From positions 84,028,136 to 84,092,135 of the forward strand of contig OZ024831.1 in assembly GCA_964016985.1 (NCBI GenBank): DNA of 64,000 nucleotides, read 5' to 3'. How positions within the stretch are numbered: the stretch's first letter is position 1; every line of letters starts with the position of its first letter. A program made the position numbers and the translations under genes. Shown in pieces: positions 20,307-30,482 of the stretch. The stretch comes from Anodontia alba (Eukaryota > Mollusca > Bivalvia > Lucinida > Lucinidae). The notes beneath the pieces were generated by a model. It had not been told where the DNA came from, did no database searches, and saw only the letters and a list, made by a program, of their open reading frames with translations.

Positions 20307-21400
20307 CGAGGGTGAGTCAATAAGTAACCAGCCTATCCCATTGCCGATGGACCGAGGTCATGATTTTCATGCTTTGCTTCAATATATGTCTTATACATGG
20401 GTACAAAATTGTACACGTATGAGTCATTCTTTAATAAGATATTGAATGTCAAACATGGCTAGTGATGCTAGTAACAAATGTTTATGGGTCTTCTGCATCA
20501 TCGTATGCTCAGGTTAAATTCTGGGTAGGAGAATTCAAACGCGGTAGAACGTCTTTAGAAGATGAAGCCAGGTCTGGACGCCCACTGGATGCCACCGACA
20601 AAGTGTGCAAGAAAGTTCAGGATCCAGTATACTCTGACAGGCGAATTCAGGTGGAAGAAATAGTGCAGGCATTGGGCATTTCACATGGTAACGTTTCAAC
20701 AATCTTACATGATCGTTTAGGTATGTGCAAGCTAACAGCCAATTGGGTCCCCAAATCCCTTAGCGATGAGCAAATGGCAACCAGTGCATCAGTATGCAGC
20801 GCCTTGTTGAAGAGTCATCAGTGGGTAGGGCCTGGGTCCCCGAGGCCAAAGAAGTTCAAGACGCAACCATCTGCTGGCAAGGTGATGGCCACAGTATTTT
20901 GGGATGCAAAAGGCGTTATTATGTTGGACTTTTTACCTAAGAGAAGTACAATAACTGGAGTGTACTATGCAAACTTGTTAGACCAGCTGAGAACCGCCAT
21001 CTGTGAAAAACGCCGAGGTAAACTCTCTAAAGGTGTTTTGCTGCAACAGGACAACGCAAGAGTCCACACTTGCAAAGTTGCAATGGATGCTGTAGAGCGA
21101 AATGGGTATGAATTAATACCACATTCAGCCTATTCGCCTGACCTAGCTCCTAGCGACTTCTTCCTATTCCCAAACTTGAAAAAGGATATCCGTGGACTTC
21201 ATTTCCGTTCTGATGAAGAAGTCGTGACGGCAGTTGAGAAGTGGGTCAATCGAAAGGACCCTGACTTTTTCAGTTCTGGGCTGATGGCACTTGAACACCG
21301 TTGGTTAAGTGCATCACACTAGAGGGCAATTACATCGAAAAAGAAGAGGTGGATCTCAACCGGAAATAAGTCAGGCTGGTTACTTATTGACTCACCCTCG
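20307..21400 (+). mobile_element. Internally deleted mariner element with perfect TIRs
   Basis: Perfect 27-bp terminal inverted repeats (20307-20333 and 21374-21400, beginning CGAGGGTGAGTCAATAAGTA) are flanked by TA on both sides, the mariner target-site duplication. The total length of 1094 bp is shorter than a usual intact mariner of about 1.3 kb. The insertion splits a MITE-L copy whose halves lie at about 20212-20304 and 21403-21501. Identical TIRs suggest fairly recent insertion or continued mobilisation in trans. Confidence 0.95.
20465..21325 (+). pseudogene. Mariner transposase remnant (DD34D family), lacks first catalytic Asp
   Basis: The open frame encodes mariner motifs: FWVGEFKRGRTSLEDEARSG (N-terminal HTH region), WVPKSLSDEQ, then VLLQQDNARVH and YSPDLAPSDFFLF. 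The last two acidic positions are spaced 34 residues apart (DD34D). Between the SALLKSHQW and VGPGSPRPKK regions, the block that normally holds the first catalytic Asp (the usual TGDE region) is absent. The N-terminus is also shortened: an ATG at 20455 is out of frame with the rest, so a second deletion or shift lies just after it. At about 21305 a one-base frameshift leads to a stop, and the usual C-terminal tail continues in another frame to a stop at 21367-21369. This copy cannot encode an active transposase. Confidence 0.93.
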
Positions 21401-21750
21401 TACTGTATGTATGGCAAACCATGTAGACCCTGATCAGATGCACCATTCTGCAGCATCTGATCAAGGCCTATCTGTACCAGTAATTAGGGTTATTACAGTA
21501 TTTTTTTTTTTTCCTTTTCTGTGTGATTCTAATACAAATTGTGGCTGAATTGTTAAATTAAATGTGATGATGTTGATTAAATGCATGGTCAGTTTTAATT
21601 ATGTACAGTACAGCCATTGTCTGGTATTCTTCTTCCATATAAGCCTCCAGATGGAAAAGGGTCCTTATTTCTTCTTAAAGGGAAAAGCCAGATCAGCACA
21701 CAATCCCACACAGCTTGCTCGGGCTCTCTAATTTTCAATACATTCTGACA

Positions 21751-22757
21751 CAGCTCTAGATAAGTTTGGGTAGCGGATAGATATTTTCCCCTATTTCTTT
21801 ATGTAAACATACTTAGTGGGTACTCATTAGAAGTGCCTCAGTAAGGCGCTTCTAATGAGTGCCCACATCATGTTTTCATGCAGAAATAAGAAAAATATCA
21901 ATAGATTTTGGCTAAACAATCTGGAGCCATGCATTCAAAAATACTATCCAATTATGAGTCTGTAAGCAGGCAATGAAGGCCCTGATCAGACTATACAATG
22001 TCAAGGCTGATTTGGGACTTTGTTATTCCTATAAAAGGGCTTTTCTCAATTTCCACTATAGCTCCAGGTTTTGTACCTTTTTTCAACCAAAAAAGCATTA
22101 ATATTTTTTCTCATTTCTCCACGAAACACATGTTGGGGTGCTCATTAGAAGCATTTCGGCAAGGCCCTTCTAATGAGCACCCACAACAAAGTGTTTTCAT
22201 GGAGAAATAAGCAAAATATCAATTTAATTTGGCTGAAAATAATGCACCTTATCTGGAGCCCTGCATTCAAAAATACTATCCAATAATGAGTTTGTAAGCA
22301 GGCAAAGAAGGCCCCAATCAGACTGTGCACTGTCAAGGCCTATTTGTTCCTATATTGTCCCTTTTTCTCAATTTCCATCATAGCCCATAGCAACAGATAA
22401 GGCGCTTTTTTCATCCGAAAAATGCTGATATCTTTCTTATTTCTCAAGGAAAACATATGTTGTGGGTACTCATTAGAAGCGCCTTGGTGAGGCGCTTCTA
22501 ATGAGTAACCACAACATATGTTTTTTCGAGAAATAAGAAAAAAAAAAAATGTGGATACCCCCTCTTATCTGTAGCTATGATAGCCCCAGATGAGATTTTT
22601 TTTTCAACCAAAAAGTGTTTGTATTCTTATTTCTCCATGAAAACGTATGTTGTGGGTACGCATTAGAAGTGTCTCACTGAGGTGCTTTTAATGAGTACCC
22701 ACAACATATGTTTTCGCATAGAAATAAAAAATTTATCTGGATACATCTCATCTCTAT
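21751..22757. mobile_element. Cluster of four MITE-D copies
   Basis: Copies at 21751-21930, 22059-22260, 22386-22577 and 22581-22757. Each has a GCTCYAG or GATAAGG type end, CTCATTAGAAGYGCYTCGG and its complement, and AGAAATAAG. The spacers 21931-22050 and 22261-22385 are also copies of one another (CATTCAAAAATACTATCCAA, GCAGGCAA, CCTGATCAGACTATACA). Part of the cluster therefore arose by duplication of a unit of about 325 bp. Confidence 0.85.
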
Positions 22758-23464
22758 GTCCACCACATATTTCGATACAATTCCAGAGATGAGGCCATCA
22801 TTTCCGTTAAGTAATCCCTAATGTCTAATTGACAGCAGACCTTGGATCCTTAAGGACTTCACAAATTGCTATTTTCAACCGAATGGGATTGCTGACAGCC
22901 ACTTCTTTGGTATAAAAGTGTTCATTTTCACCGACATAAAGTAACAACTAAACAAGGATCGTGTTACACTATAAAATGAAGTAAAGTGAGGCAAAGCGTG
23001 CCCTGGACATAAGCTTCCAGAGTTACAGATCATTCTTAACCCTTGAAATTCCATTCAAAATTGTAGCAGAAGACATTCTAATTTTTATTTATTTTTTTTT
23101 TTTTGTGACAATAGAGCAAAACAAAAAAAAAAAAAGAAAAGAAAAAGAAACATGTATTTCGGGTTTTCCAACCATACCTAGGTTTCGCACCGACCCTAAA
23201 TATTTATTCAGAAATACTGCCAAAATACTGAAAAATAAAAAAGACAAAAAAATATAAAATGCCTATAAAATATTTGAATAAAATAAAATGTTAATGTCGA
23301 CCTACCATACCTAACTTTTTTAAGGCTGAAACTGGAAACACATAAATTTTGGTTGGGCCTGAGGCTTGTCGTCTGTTAATTTCTAAGTACACTGTAATAC
23401 CAAGAATAGCCAGACAATCCCCAAATGATGATTACCGTAGTACTGTGATTTTCCTCAAGTCCAT
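22758..23464. other. Unassigned AT-rich stretch
   Basis: A T-run and an A-rich run lie at 23085-23150. CCATACCTAGGTTTCGCACC (near 23170) and CTACCATACCTAACTTTTTT (near 23300) may be a diverged pair. No coding or RNA gene was recognised. Confidence 0.4.
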
Positions 23465-23475
23465 GAAGGGCATGT

Positions 23476-23784
23476 TTGTTTGTGTTGAATTTTTACAGCC
23501 CAGTCAATCCAATGGGGTCATGTCAAGAGCGGTCAGTTTACCTAACCACACTTTTACTGGGCAGGCTTAGTCCTCTAAGCGGTTAACCAGTATTGTGCAA
23601 ATTCTTTTGCCACAAAATGACAAATGCCCTTCTTGAAGCAGCAGAAGGGAATAACCATAGAAAATATTTCATGATCAAATCTCCACAAAAGATTGTTGCT
23701 GACCCGGCTGGGGTCAATCCACAACCTTCTGACCACCAGTCGGACGTGCACCCAACTGAGCCATCAAGGATCTGAAAGTTTTTG
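23476..23784 (-). mobile_element. SINE-1, full length with 11-bp target duplication
   Basis: GAAGGGCATGT flanks both sides (23465-23475 and 23785-23795). The minus-strand head has an A-box region complementary to CCCAACTGAGCCA (23751-23763) and a B box complementary to GGGTCAATCC (from 23711). The body matches the copy at 17463 with scattered substitutions. Confidence 0.9.
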
Positions 23785-23795
23785 GAAGGGCATGT

Positions 23796-24440
23796 AACTC
23801 TTGCAAAAACTGTCAGATCAAAATTACATACCCTTTAAGCACACATTCAACTTATGTTCTTACTGTAGTGTAAGTTTCAAGTCTTTACCTTCAAAACTCA
23901 GGATAGGTTTGTAGAGACACAAACAGTCCTATAAATTTTGAAAGGTATACATAAGACAAAGAAGTACAGAACTATATGCCCCCTCCCACAGGGAATAAGG
24001 TATCACATTTTACCACCGCAACCAAATCATCTCAAGAGACAATCCAGACTAAATGCCAACAAGAAGAATGACCAGCTGTAATTTCTGTTTATTTGGAGCT
24101 CAGGAGATTCTCAATCTGAAATGGGTGTTTTTATTGTCCTATTCACATATGTATGATCATATTTCAGTAGCATCAATCCAATGAAAAGGTGCTATTAAAG
24201 TCAATCAAAATTCATTTAACGAAAATAAAGAGAATATAATGGCAACATAGATCAATTTCTTAGCCATACATACTGTATATACCTTTGGGTATTCGGTTGA
24301 GGTTTAATGTCACTGCCAACAATCTTGCCGTCCTGTTGTGACGGTTTTTGCTTACAAAATCACTGGATACTGTCGCACAGCCTACACAAAATCTTCTGAT
24401 GACTGAGCATATCAGACAAAAATCTTTTCAGTTAGAAGAA
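23796..24440. other. Unassigned stretch
   Basis: No repeat boundary, exon motif or RNA gene was recognised. Confidence 0.4.
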
Positions 24441-24442
24441 AA

Positions 24443-24657
24443 TTAACCCTTCTCGTGTTTGAATAAATTAAGATACCACGCCCACTTCTAATTTTCAGCC
24501 AATCAGATTACTTTATCCAGTGATGATACAAATTCAAATATTTAATGGCAAACTGCAGATCCAGATCAGTTGGCTTCTTCAGAAGCCAACTGATCTGGAT
24601 CTACACTGTCTGTTTGCAAAGGCATAGCATTTCTGTGACCAGCAGGACTAGGGTTAA
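24443..24657 (-). mobile_element. MITE-A copy (TTAA-flanked)
   Basis: TTAA at both ends. It has CCCACTTCTAATTTTCAGCC, then core CAGATCCAGATCAGTTGGCT / AGCCAACTGATCTGGATCTA, and CCAGCAGGACTAGGG at the right. Terminal bases have drifted (CCCTTCTCGTGTTTG). Confidence 0.85.
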
Positions 24658-24716
24658 GGACATTTTAATTTCAAGTAGATTTTTAACATTTTCATTTGTT
24701 TGACCATAGTTCCATA

Positions 24717-24790
24717 TTACTTTTTCAGCCAAAAAGCATTGGACACTTTTTTATTCTCCACAAAAACGTACATTGTGGGCACTCATCTAT
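24717..24790. mobile_element. MITE-D left half
   Basis: TTCAGCCAAAAAGCATTGG, TTCTCCACAAAAACGTAC and ATTGTGGGCACTCAT, with no right arm. Confidence 0.6.
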
Positions 24791-24896
24791 TGTTCTTCAT
24801 AAACTATGTTATGTCTAATGGTAATGATATTCTGCATGTTTAGAATTCATGTTTGCCATGCTCAGAGTGCAGTATGTATTTTATACCTGCCAATGA

Positions 24897-25075
24897 TTTT
24901 GTTTGTTTGTGTTGAGGTTTTACGGTCCAGTCAACCGTATGGGGTCACGTCGAGCACAGTCAGTATAACTAACCACATGTTTACTGGGCAGGCTTAGTCC
25001 TCTAAGCAGTTAACCAGTATTGTGCACATTCTTTCGCCAGAAACTGACAACTGCTATTCCTGAATCAGCGCAAGG
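24897..25075 (-). mobile_element. 5'-truncated SINE-1 with 12-bp target duplication
   Basis: Perfect repeats ACCTGCCAATGA lie at 24885-24896 and 25076-25087. Only the tail and middle are present. The tRNA head is absent at exactly the position of the second target repeat, so truncation happened during insertion rather than later. Confidence 0.9.
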
Positions 25076-25207
25076 ACCTGCCAATGAGGAAACAGGAGGA
25101 CTCGATAAGCTTAACAATTTCATCCCTGAGACGGACTCTCACATCTTTGAATCTGGTCAGAACCATTGTTCCACATAGGGGTCTTGGTTAAAAATCAAAA
25201 CAGAATT

Positions 25208-25274
25208 GCAAACAGTATAGATCCTGATGAGACAGCTCATTATGAGCTGTCTCATCTGGATCTACATTGTTTGC
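25208..25274. repeat. Solo core-2 hairpin
   Basis: GCAAACAGTATAGATCCTGA through GACAGCTCATTATGAGCTGTC to ATCTACATTGTTTGC, nearly a perfect palindrome. Confidence 0.75.
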
Positions 25275-25815
25275 ATAGGTATCTATATTGGTCTACAGGG
25301 TTGAAAGGGCTGAAGCTACCATCCAGATTCTCTTTCTGTCAGTGTATGAATAACTCAGCTGTATGAATCTTATGTTTCATGGCGAGAAATAAATATTGGT
25401 TAAACCAAAGATTTTTTTTCTTCAGCCCATTGAATATTGTGTAAAGACCTGCATTCCGTTCTTGATTCTTGTAGAGAAATAAGAAAAATATCTGGGACTC
25501 CTCCTATCAGACAGACCCTGAGAATAGCACACTCTGGAAACATGTATCAACAGCAGCAAAGACTCTGATGAGACAGTGATATCTGCACATTCTTCATGCT
25601 TCTTTCCTTTAAGTGAAGCGTGAGATTTCAAGGAGGAAAAATTTAGGATTATTAGGATAAAATTTATTTCTTACCATGAATACGCACTCCTTACATCCCA
25701 GGCCTAAGTCCGCCACAGAAACTTACAGTAGACAAGAACAACTCTACAAAGAAAATTATCAAACAAATCAAACATCTAAATCTCTATAAGCTCTTCAATA
25801 TGAAAAGTTAATCAA
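25275..25815. other. Unassigned, with a MITE-D scrap
   Basis: TGTAGAGAAATAAGAAAAAT at about 25468 is MITE-D right-arm sequence. The rest is not recognised. Confidence 0.4.
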
Positions 25816-25817
25816 AA

Positions 25818-26010
25818 ATACCTCCAGATAAGAAGCTTTTATCCAACCAAAAAGTATTGAAATTTTTCTTATTTCTCCACAAAATCATACCTTGTGGGTA
25901 CTCATTAGGAGCACCTCACCAAGGCACTTCTAATGAGTACCCACTATATATGTTTACATGGAGAAAAAAGCAAAATATGTACCTAATGCACCCACTTACT
26001 TTGAGCTATG
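25818..26010. mobile_element. MITE-D copy, full length
   Basis: ATACCTCCAGATAAGAAGC is at the left and ACTTTGAGCTAT at the right. The palindrome is GTGGGTACTCATTAGGAGCA / GGCACTTCTAATGAGTACCC. Confidence 0.84.
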
Positions 26011-26188
26011 ATCAATTGTTTCAATAATTTATGATGAGGGACCCTTGACCAATAATCCCTTGATGCTCAATAAACACTCTGAAGATATTATAATAACACA
26101 ATTCAACATATAAATAGATGTAAGAAATTCTGGCCAGTTTGACAGCAGCTAGACATTATTTACCCTAAATATCGGGGCATCTTAACCA

Positions 26189-26540
26189 GAGCTGTGGAAA
26201 TACCATGCCCAACTTGTCCAACTTGTCCCTGAGGACAAGTAAGAAATTTCAATTTACTTGTCCATTCATAGCTCTGGCTAAAAAGAGTATCCAGATTTTG
26301 AGATACACATGTTTTTCTTATTTCTCGAAGAAAACAATGTTGTGGGTACTAATTAGAAGTGCCTTGGTGAGGCACTTCTAATGAGTACCCACAACATATG
26401 TTGTTGTTTTTTTTGGGGTTTTTTTGAGAAATAAGAAAAATGTCAATTTTCGAGCAAGTAAATTTTGGTTGGACAAATGGATTTTGACCATTTACTAGTC
26501 CGTGAGTGAACAAGTAATAAAATTGGATGATTCCACACCC
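26189..26540. mobile_element. MITE-J copy 1 with core-1 centre
   Basis: The left end GAGCTGTGGAAATACCATGC is answered by the right end GATGATTCCACACCC. ACTTGTCC repeats and AGGACAAGTAAGAAATTTCA at the left are mirrored by GGACAAATGG and ACAAGTAATAAAATTGG at the right. The centre (26295-26460) is a MITE-D-like palindrome with GGGTACTAATTAGAAGTGCC. Confidence 0.75.
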
Positions 26541-26722
26541 TTCCTTAACTCTTTACTCTACTTGTACTAAAACTTGATTGTCCATTTCACTACCCATTGA
26601 TGTGCTGAAGTCTCTAAAATCTGCTCTATGACAGGCAAACAGTTTTCAATGTAGATTCTGATCAGATACCACATTCTGCAGCATCTCATCTGGGTCTACA
26701 CTGTTTGCTCAGGTCCGACTGT
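26541..26722. mobile_element. MITE-L copy
   Basis: TTGTCCATTTCACTACCCAT, GGCAAACAGTTTTCAATG, TCTGATCAGATACCACATTC and TGGGTCTACACTGTTTGC keep the MITE-L order. Confidence 0.6.
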
Positions 26723-27583
26723 CCTAATTAGGGGTGACTATCATGCCAAATTATGACTATCTCTATCACAGGACTCCCTATCACGATACTATCAAGGATC
26801 TAATATCACAATGCATCACTATATTATCACCATCTCCAAATCACACAGTACCGGTATTTTAACCCTTGTCCTGCTGAACCCGGATATACCCTGCCTTTGC
26901 AAATAGTGTAGATCCAGATCAGTTGGCTTCTGAAGAAGCCAACTGATCTGGATCTGCACTGTTTGCCATTAAGTATGTGAATTTATAGCAACAATCCAGA
27001 TCAAGTAATCTGACGCTGAAAATTAGAAGTAGGCATGGCTTATTGATTTATTCAGCAGGACAAGGGTTAATGAATTTTGTTGATTTGATAAAGACCAAAC
27101 TACCTGTAAAAATACCCAACATTACTGCTTTTTCAAATATCAGCTTTGGCATCATTTTAACAAACATTTTTGCAAAGCAGAATTCATTTCTGTTCATATT
27201 GTTAATTCAGACAAAAACTAGCAATGTGTCCAAAGGACATGGATGTCCCCACTTGAAAAACTTCAACACAAATTGCTAACGCCTGAAAAATTCAAACGCA
27301 AATTGCTAACGCCATCTCGGATGTGGACGGATATGGATGGACAGACAGGGGTAACAGGATATGCCCCTTCCACCATTCTTTGAATGGCGGGGGCAGAAAA
27401 AAGCTCCGGAATGGTATTATCTGATTAAAGAGGGAGAAAATCCACAGGGACAAAAACTATCAAAAATATCGATAATTGAATAGATTATCATTGATAGTCA
27501 TCGAAAACACTATCACGGTAGCACTATCATGACTATCACCATCATGATGCATTGATATATCAATGTATCGTTACACCCCTAGT
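26723..27583. mobile_element. hAT-like non-autonomous element with nested MITE-A
   Basis: AGGGGTGACTATCATG at the left answers CGTTACACCCCT at the right. Both halves share ACTATCACGGTAGCACTATC-type repeats (CTATCACGATACTATCAAGG at the left). AGGGGTGTAACGATAC-type ends are common in hAT MITEs (inference). A complete MITE-A sits inside, and a CCATTCTTTGAATGGCGGGG segment lies near 27373. Confidence 0.55.
26859..27070 (+). mobile_element. MITE-A copy (TTAA-flanked), nested
   Basis: TTAA at both ends, CCCTTGTCCTGCTGAACCCG and ATTCAGCAGGACAAGGG. The core AGTTGGCTTCTGAAGAAGCC matches the copy at 730-943 closely. Confidence 0.88.
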
Positions 27584-27737
27584 CCCAATAATTAGGGTTA
27601 TTACAATAAGTCGTAAAGAAATCTGGCCAATTGGACAGCAGCTTCATTCAAGTTTCCTGATACCACATAATTCAGTCTGAACATTGGTATACCTTACCAT
27701 ACTTGTCATAAAATGTGAACAAGTCCATCTTACTAAC

Positions 27738-28012
27738 TCTTAACATTTGGCACTCTGGGTAAATTTTACAGCAGACAACATATTGAAATTTTTATATACC
27801 CCCACCGTTCAAAGATGGCGCTAGCATTTTGCGTTTCATTTTTTCGGGCGGGGGCATCTTTGAACACATTTCTAGTTTATTTTATTTTTCTCAGACAGGA
27901 TTTGACATTTCATGCAAATTGTCTCCAATGGAGATAATTTGCAAGAAATGTTAAATCCTGTTTTCTGAGAAAAATAAAAAAAAACATCATCAATCTTTGT
28001 CTGCTGAATTAG
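27738..28012. mobile_element. MITE-E copy with 70-bp insertion
   Basis: TTAACATTTGGCACTCTGGG is at the left, with palindrome ACATTTCATGCAAATTGTCT / AGATAATTTGCAAGAAATG. Between 27796 and 27870 an unrelated piece starts CCCCCACCGTTCAAAGATGG and ends GGGGGCATCTTTGAAC. Its ends are inverted relative to one another, so it looks like a small insertion. Confidence 0.7.
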
Positions 28013-28442
28013 CAAAATAGAATCTGCCTTATTTTTGATTTTATAATTTTGAGCAGAACAAAACAAGAAATGATATAGGTACACATCTGCTGCTTATTGG
28101 TCGAGATGAGACAGGAATCTGCTATGCCAGTTTTCGACACTTCATAAAAATCTTTAAAATAAATCCCTTTCTTCCATATTATGGACCGTCCAGAAAATTG
28201 CTACACTGAAATTCTCACATAAAAAGGTTTATTCCTTGGAAGAGATTTAATATAAAACAGAAAATTAAAAGAAAAGTATGGGTCATCATGCTTATTTTAT
28301 TTTTATGGGGAAAAATTTACCTCTACCCCCATATAATTTCAGGGACTAAAATATACATAAACTCACAAAATAGATGCATTATCCTTTGTTGATATGTTCT
28401 GCTCAAAATTATAAAATCAAAAATAAGGCAGATTCTATTTTG
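28013..28442. repeat. 48-bp perfect inverted repeats around 334 bp
   Basis: The arm 28013-28060 (CAAAATAGAATCTGCCTTAT ...) is the exact complement of 28395-28442 (TGTTCTGCTCAAAATTATAA ...). The 334-bp interior has no coding frame of note. The left arm begins where MITE-E breaks off. Confidence 0.85.
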
Positions 28443-29013
28443 TCCTTAAATACAAACTCATCCATTTGATGACCAAAAATATTAACCAAAATATAGAAAT
28501 TTACACTTTCATAATTATGTTGCAAATCACAAAACTGCGAAAGTTTGTCCCCACAAAACTACGTAAATCACAGGATACTGAAATCTAAAATCATCAAAAA
28601 TACTAGCCTGTACTCAATCTCCAAGTTCGTATTTGTGGACCTTTTTCGTAACTGCAAATAAAAGAAACAGACAAAGTTTATTTCATGGGAACAGAATAAA
28701 ACAGATACTAAGCAGAAATTCTGCAAAAATATTTTTTTATGAAATAGATAACTTCCTTGTAATTTCCTATGGATAACAATGCAGAGGCTCAAATTTTAAT
28801 TAAATCAGAATCATGTTCTCAGCTTATCAAACAGTGGGAGATCCGATGTTTGATTTCTTAAGACATTGAATAAAGTATTAAACTATTTGAGAAAATAATT
28901 ATAAAAGTGTCTGAGTTCCCTTTCAAAAAAATTCAATGAAACTATGGAAGTATGCTATCAATGCTACTCAAGATCCTTGTTATCTGAGTAGGATAAAGAA
29001 AAACCTACATATT
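28443..29013. other. Unassigned AT-rich stretch
   Basis: No repeat or gene feature was recognised. Confidence 0.4.
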
Positions 29014-29188
29014 AAGGCTCTGCATGCTGGGTGAAAACTTCATTAAATAATATTCTGGAATAATTTTATTCTTTTTTTGCAGAAAATAGAACCTGGTATT
29101 TCATCCAAATTGTCACCTAAGGAGATAATTTGCATGAAATGTCAAATCTGTTTTCTGCACAATAAGATAAAAAAGTTCTGAAGGTTAA
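29014..29188. mobile_element. MITE-E copy, diverged
   Basis: TTAAGGCTCTGCATGCTGGG is at the left and GAAGGTTAA at the right. The palindrome is TATTTCATCCAAATTGTC / GATAATTTGCATGAAATGTC. Confidence 0.72.
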
Positions 29189-29191
29189 CCC

Positions 29192-29404
29192 TTAACCTTT
29201 ACCACTCTCTGGGCATTTTCAGCAGACGACAAAATGATGTTATTTTTCTTATTTTTCCCAGAAAACAGGATTTGACATTTCATGCAAATTGTCTCCTTAG
29301 GAGACAATTTGCATGAAATGTCAAATCCTGTTTTCTGGGAAAAATAAGAAAAATATTTCAAAATGTCGTCTGCTGAAAATTTTACCCAGAGTGCTAAGCG
29401 TTAA
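29192..29404. mobile_element. MITE-E copy, best preserved
   Basis: TTAA at both ends with CCTTTACCACTCTCTGGG and CAGAGTGCTAAGCG. The near-perfect palindrome runs through CCCAGAAAACAGGATTTGAC and GCAAATTGTCTCCTTAGGAG. It shares its right TTAA (29401-29404) with the MITE-K that follows. Confidence 0.92.
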
Positions 29405-29610
29405 AGTGCCAATCACAACAATTGTCGTCTGCTTTGTCATCTGCTTATGATTTTAAAAGTCATTTTTGCAAACAGTGTGGACCCAGATCAGACTGCTCCT
29501 ACTGTTTGCCTGCATGCAAAAATAGGTTTGAAAAGTTTGCAAGAATTTTCAGCAGATGACAAACAGATGACATTTTCAGATGCAGGTTTTCTTGGCATTT
29601 TAAGGGTTAA
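29401..29610. mobile_element. MITE-K copy 1
   Basis: TTAAAGTGCCAATCACAACA at the left and GGCATTTTAAGGGTTAA at the right. Part of the core-2 hairpin is deleted (only GCAAACAGTGTGGACCCAGA ... CTACTGTTTGCC remains). The full copies are at 49490 and 51826. Confidence 0.82.
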
Positions 29611-29659
29611 GCAAGTTCCGGAAAACATGTCAGACAGGTCTGAACATTTGCTGTCTGTA

Positions 29660-30004
29660 TGCTAATTCTTGGCAGAAAAAAAAAAAAAAAAAAAAATCTT
29701 GGCAGAGTGTGCCTTGAGCAGGTTAACAATGAAAGCCCTTACCAAATTGCACAGTGGCACAGACGCACAGCTCCAGGTAAGGTATTTTTTCAACTGAAAA
29801 GTATCAGTTTTTTCTTCTTACTTCTCCATGAAAACATACCTTGTTGGTACTCATTACAAGCGCCTTGCGGGGGTACTTCTAACAAGTACCCATTTTTTTT
29901 TTTTTTTTTTTTGTACAGAAATAAAAATAACAAATATCTGGAGCTAAGCAGATGTGCAGGATGGTCTAGCCATCCCTGAGCAGTAATGCCTAGCAGACAA
30001 TTCA

Positions 30005-30086
<82 letters not shown>

Positions 30087-30091
30087 TATAT
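29660..30091. repeat. Poly-A, MITE-D copy and (AT)n microsatellite
   Basis: A-run near 29676-29697. MITE-D at 29769-29946 (AGCTCCAGGTAAGG to CTGGAGCTAAG) whose right arm is partly replaced by a T run. Pure AT repeat at 30008-30091. Confidence 0.8.
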
Positions 30092-30482
30092 CTGAAAAAT
30101 AATAAAAGATAATTAGACTGTAGATTTTGCTTCAATTACACTAACGAGACTGCAGCCTAATCTGAGTCTACATTGCTCAGACTGTGAGACATATCACAAT
30201 ATTTAGGGTAGATATGCTACTAGATTTATTTTACATCAGTTTGAAATGAAACCTATCGAAGTAAAATTTTCAAAGCACTCAAGAAGACTCAAATTTGCCT
30301 GATGGGTTATAATCATAGCATAAAAATACAGACATTTTCCTATTTTTCCACAGAAAAGACAAGTTCTGAATTCACTACTGTAATGTCAAGGACATTCTGT
30401 TATTTCAAAGATTTTTATAGAGAAAAAAAAAACAAACAAACAACAGCATCCAAATACATATTGTACTCTGTTGATAGTAATA
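30092..30482. other. Unassigned, with MITE-L scrap
   Basis: CTAATCTGAGTCTACATTGC and AATATTTAGGGTAGATATGC (30155-30220) recall MITE-L. The rest is not recognised. Confidence 0.4.

Larger units (their letters stand above)
20212..21501. mobile_element. MITE-L copy split by the mariner
   Basis: ACCGTATCTACCCTATGTGT and GATGTGTCTAACATA precede the mariner. GGCAAACCATGTAGACCCTG, CAGCATCTGATCAAGGCCTA and TTAGGGTTATTACAGTA follow it. Joined, the two halves have the usual MITE-L order. Confidence 0.7.

Noticed and set aside
20462..20464. GTG as start of the transposase frame
   Set aside because: Eukaryotic start would be ATG (20465), and the remnant is 5'-shortened, so no real start can be assigned.
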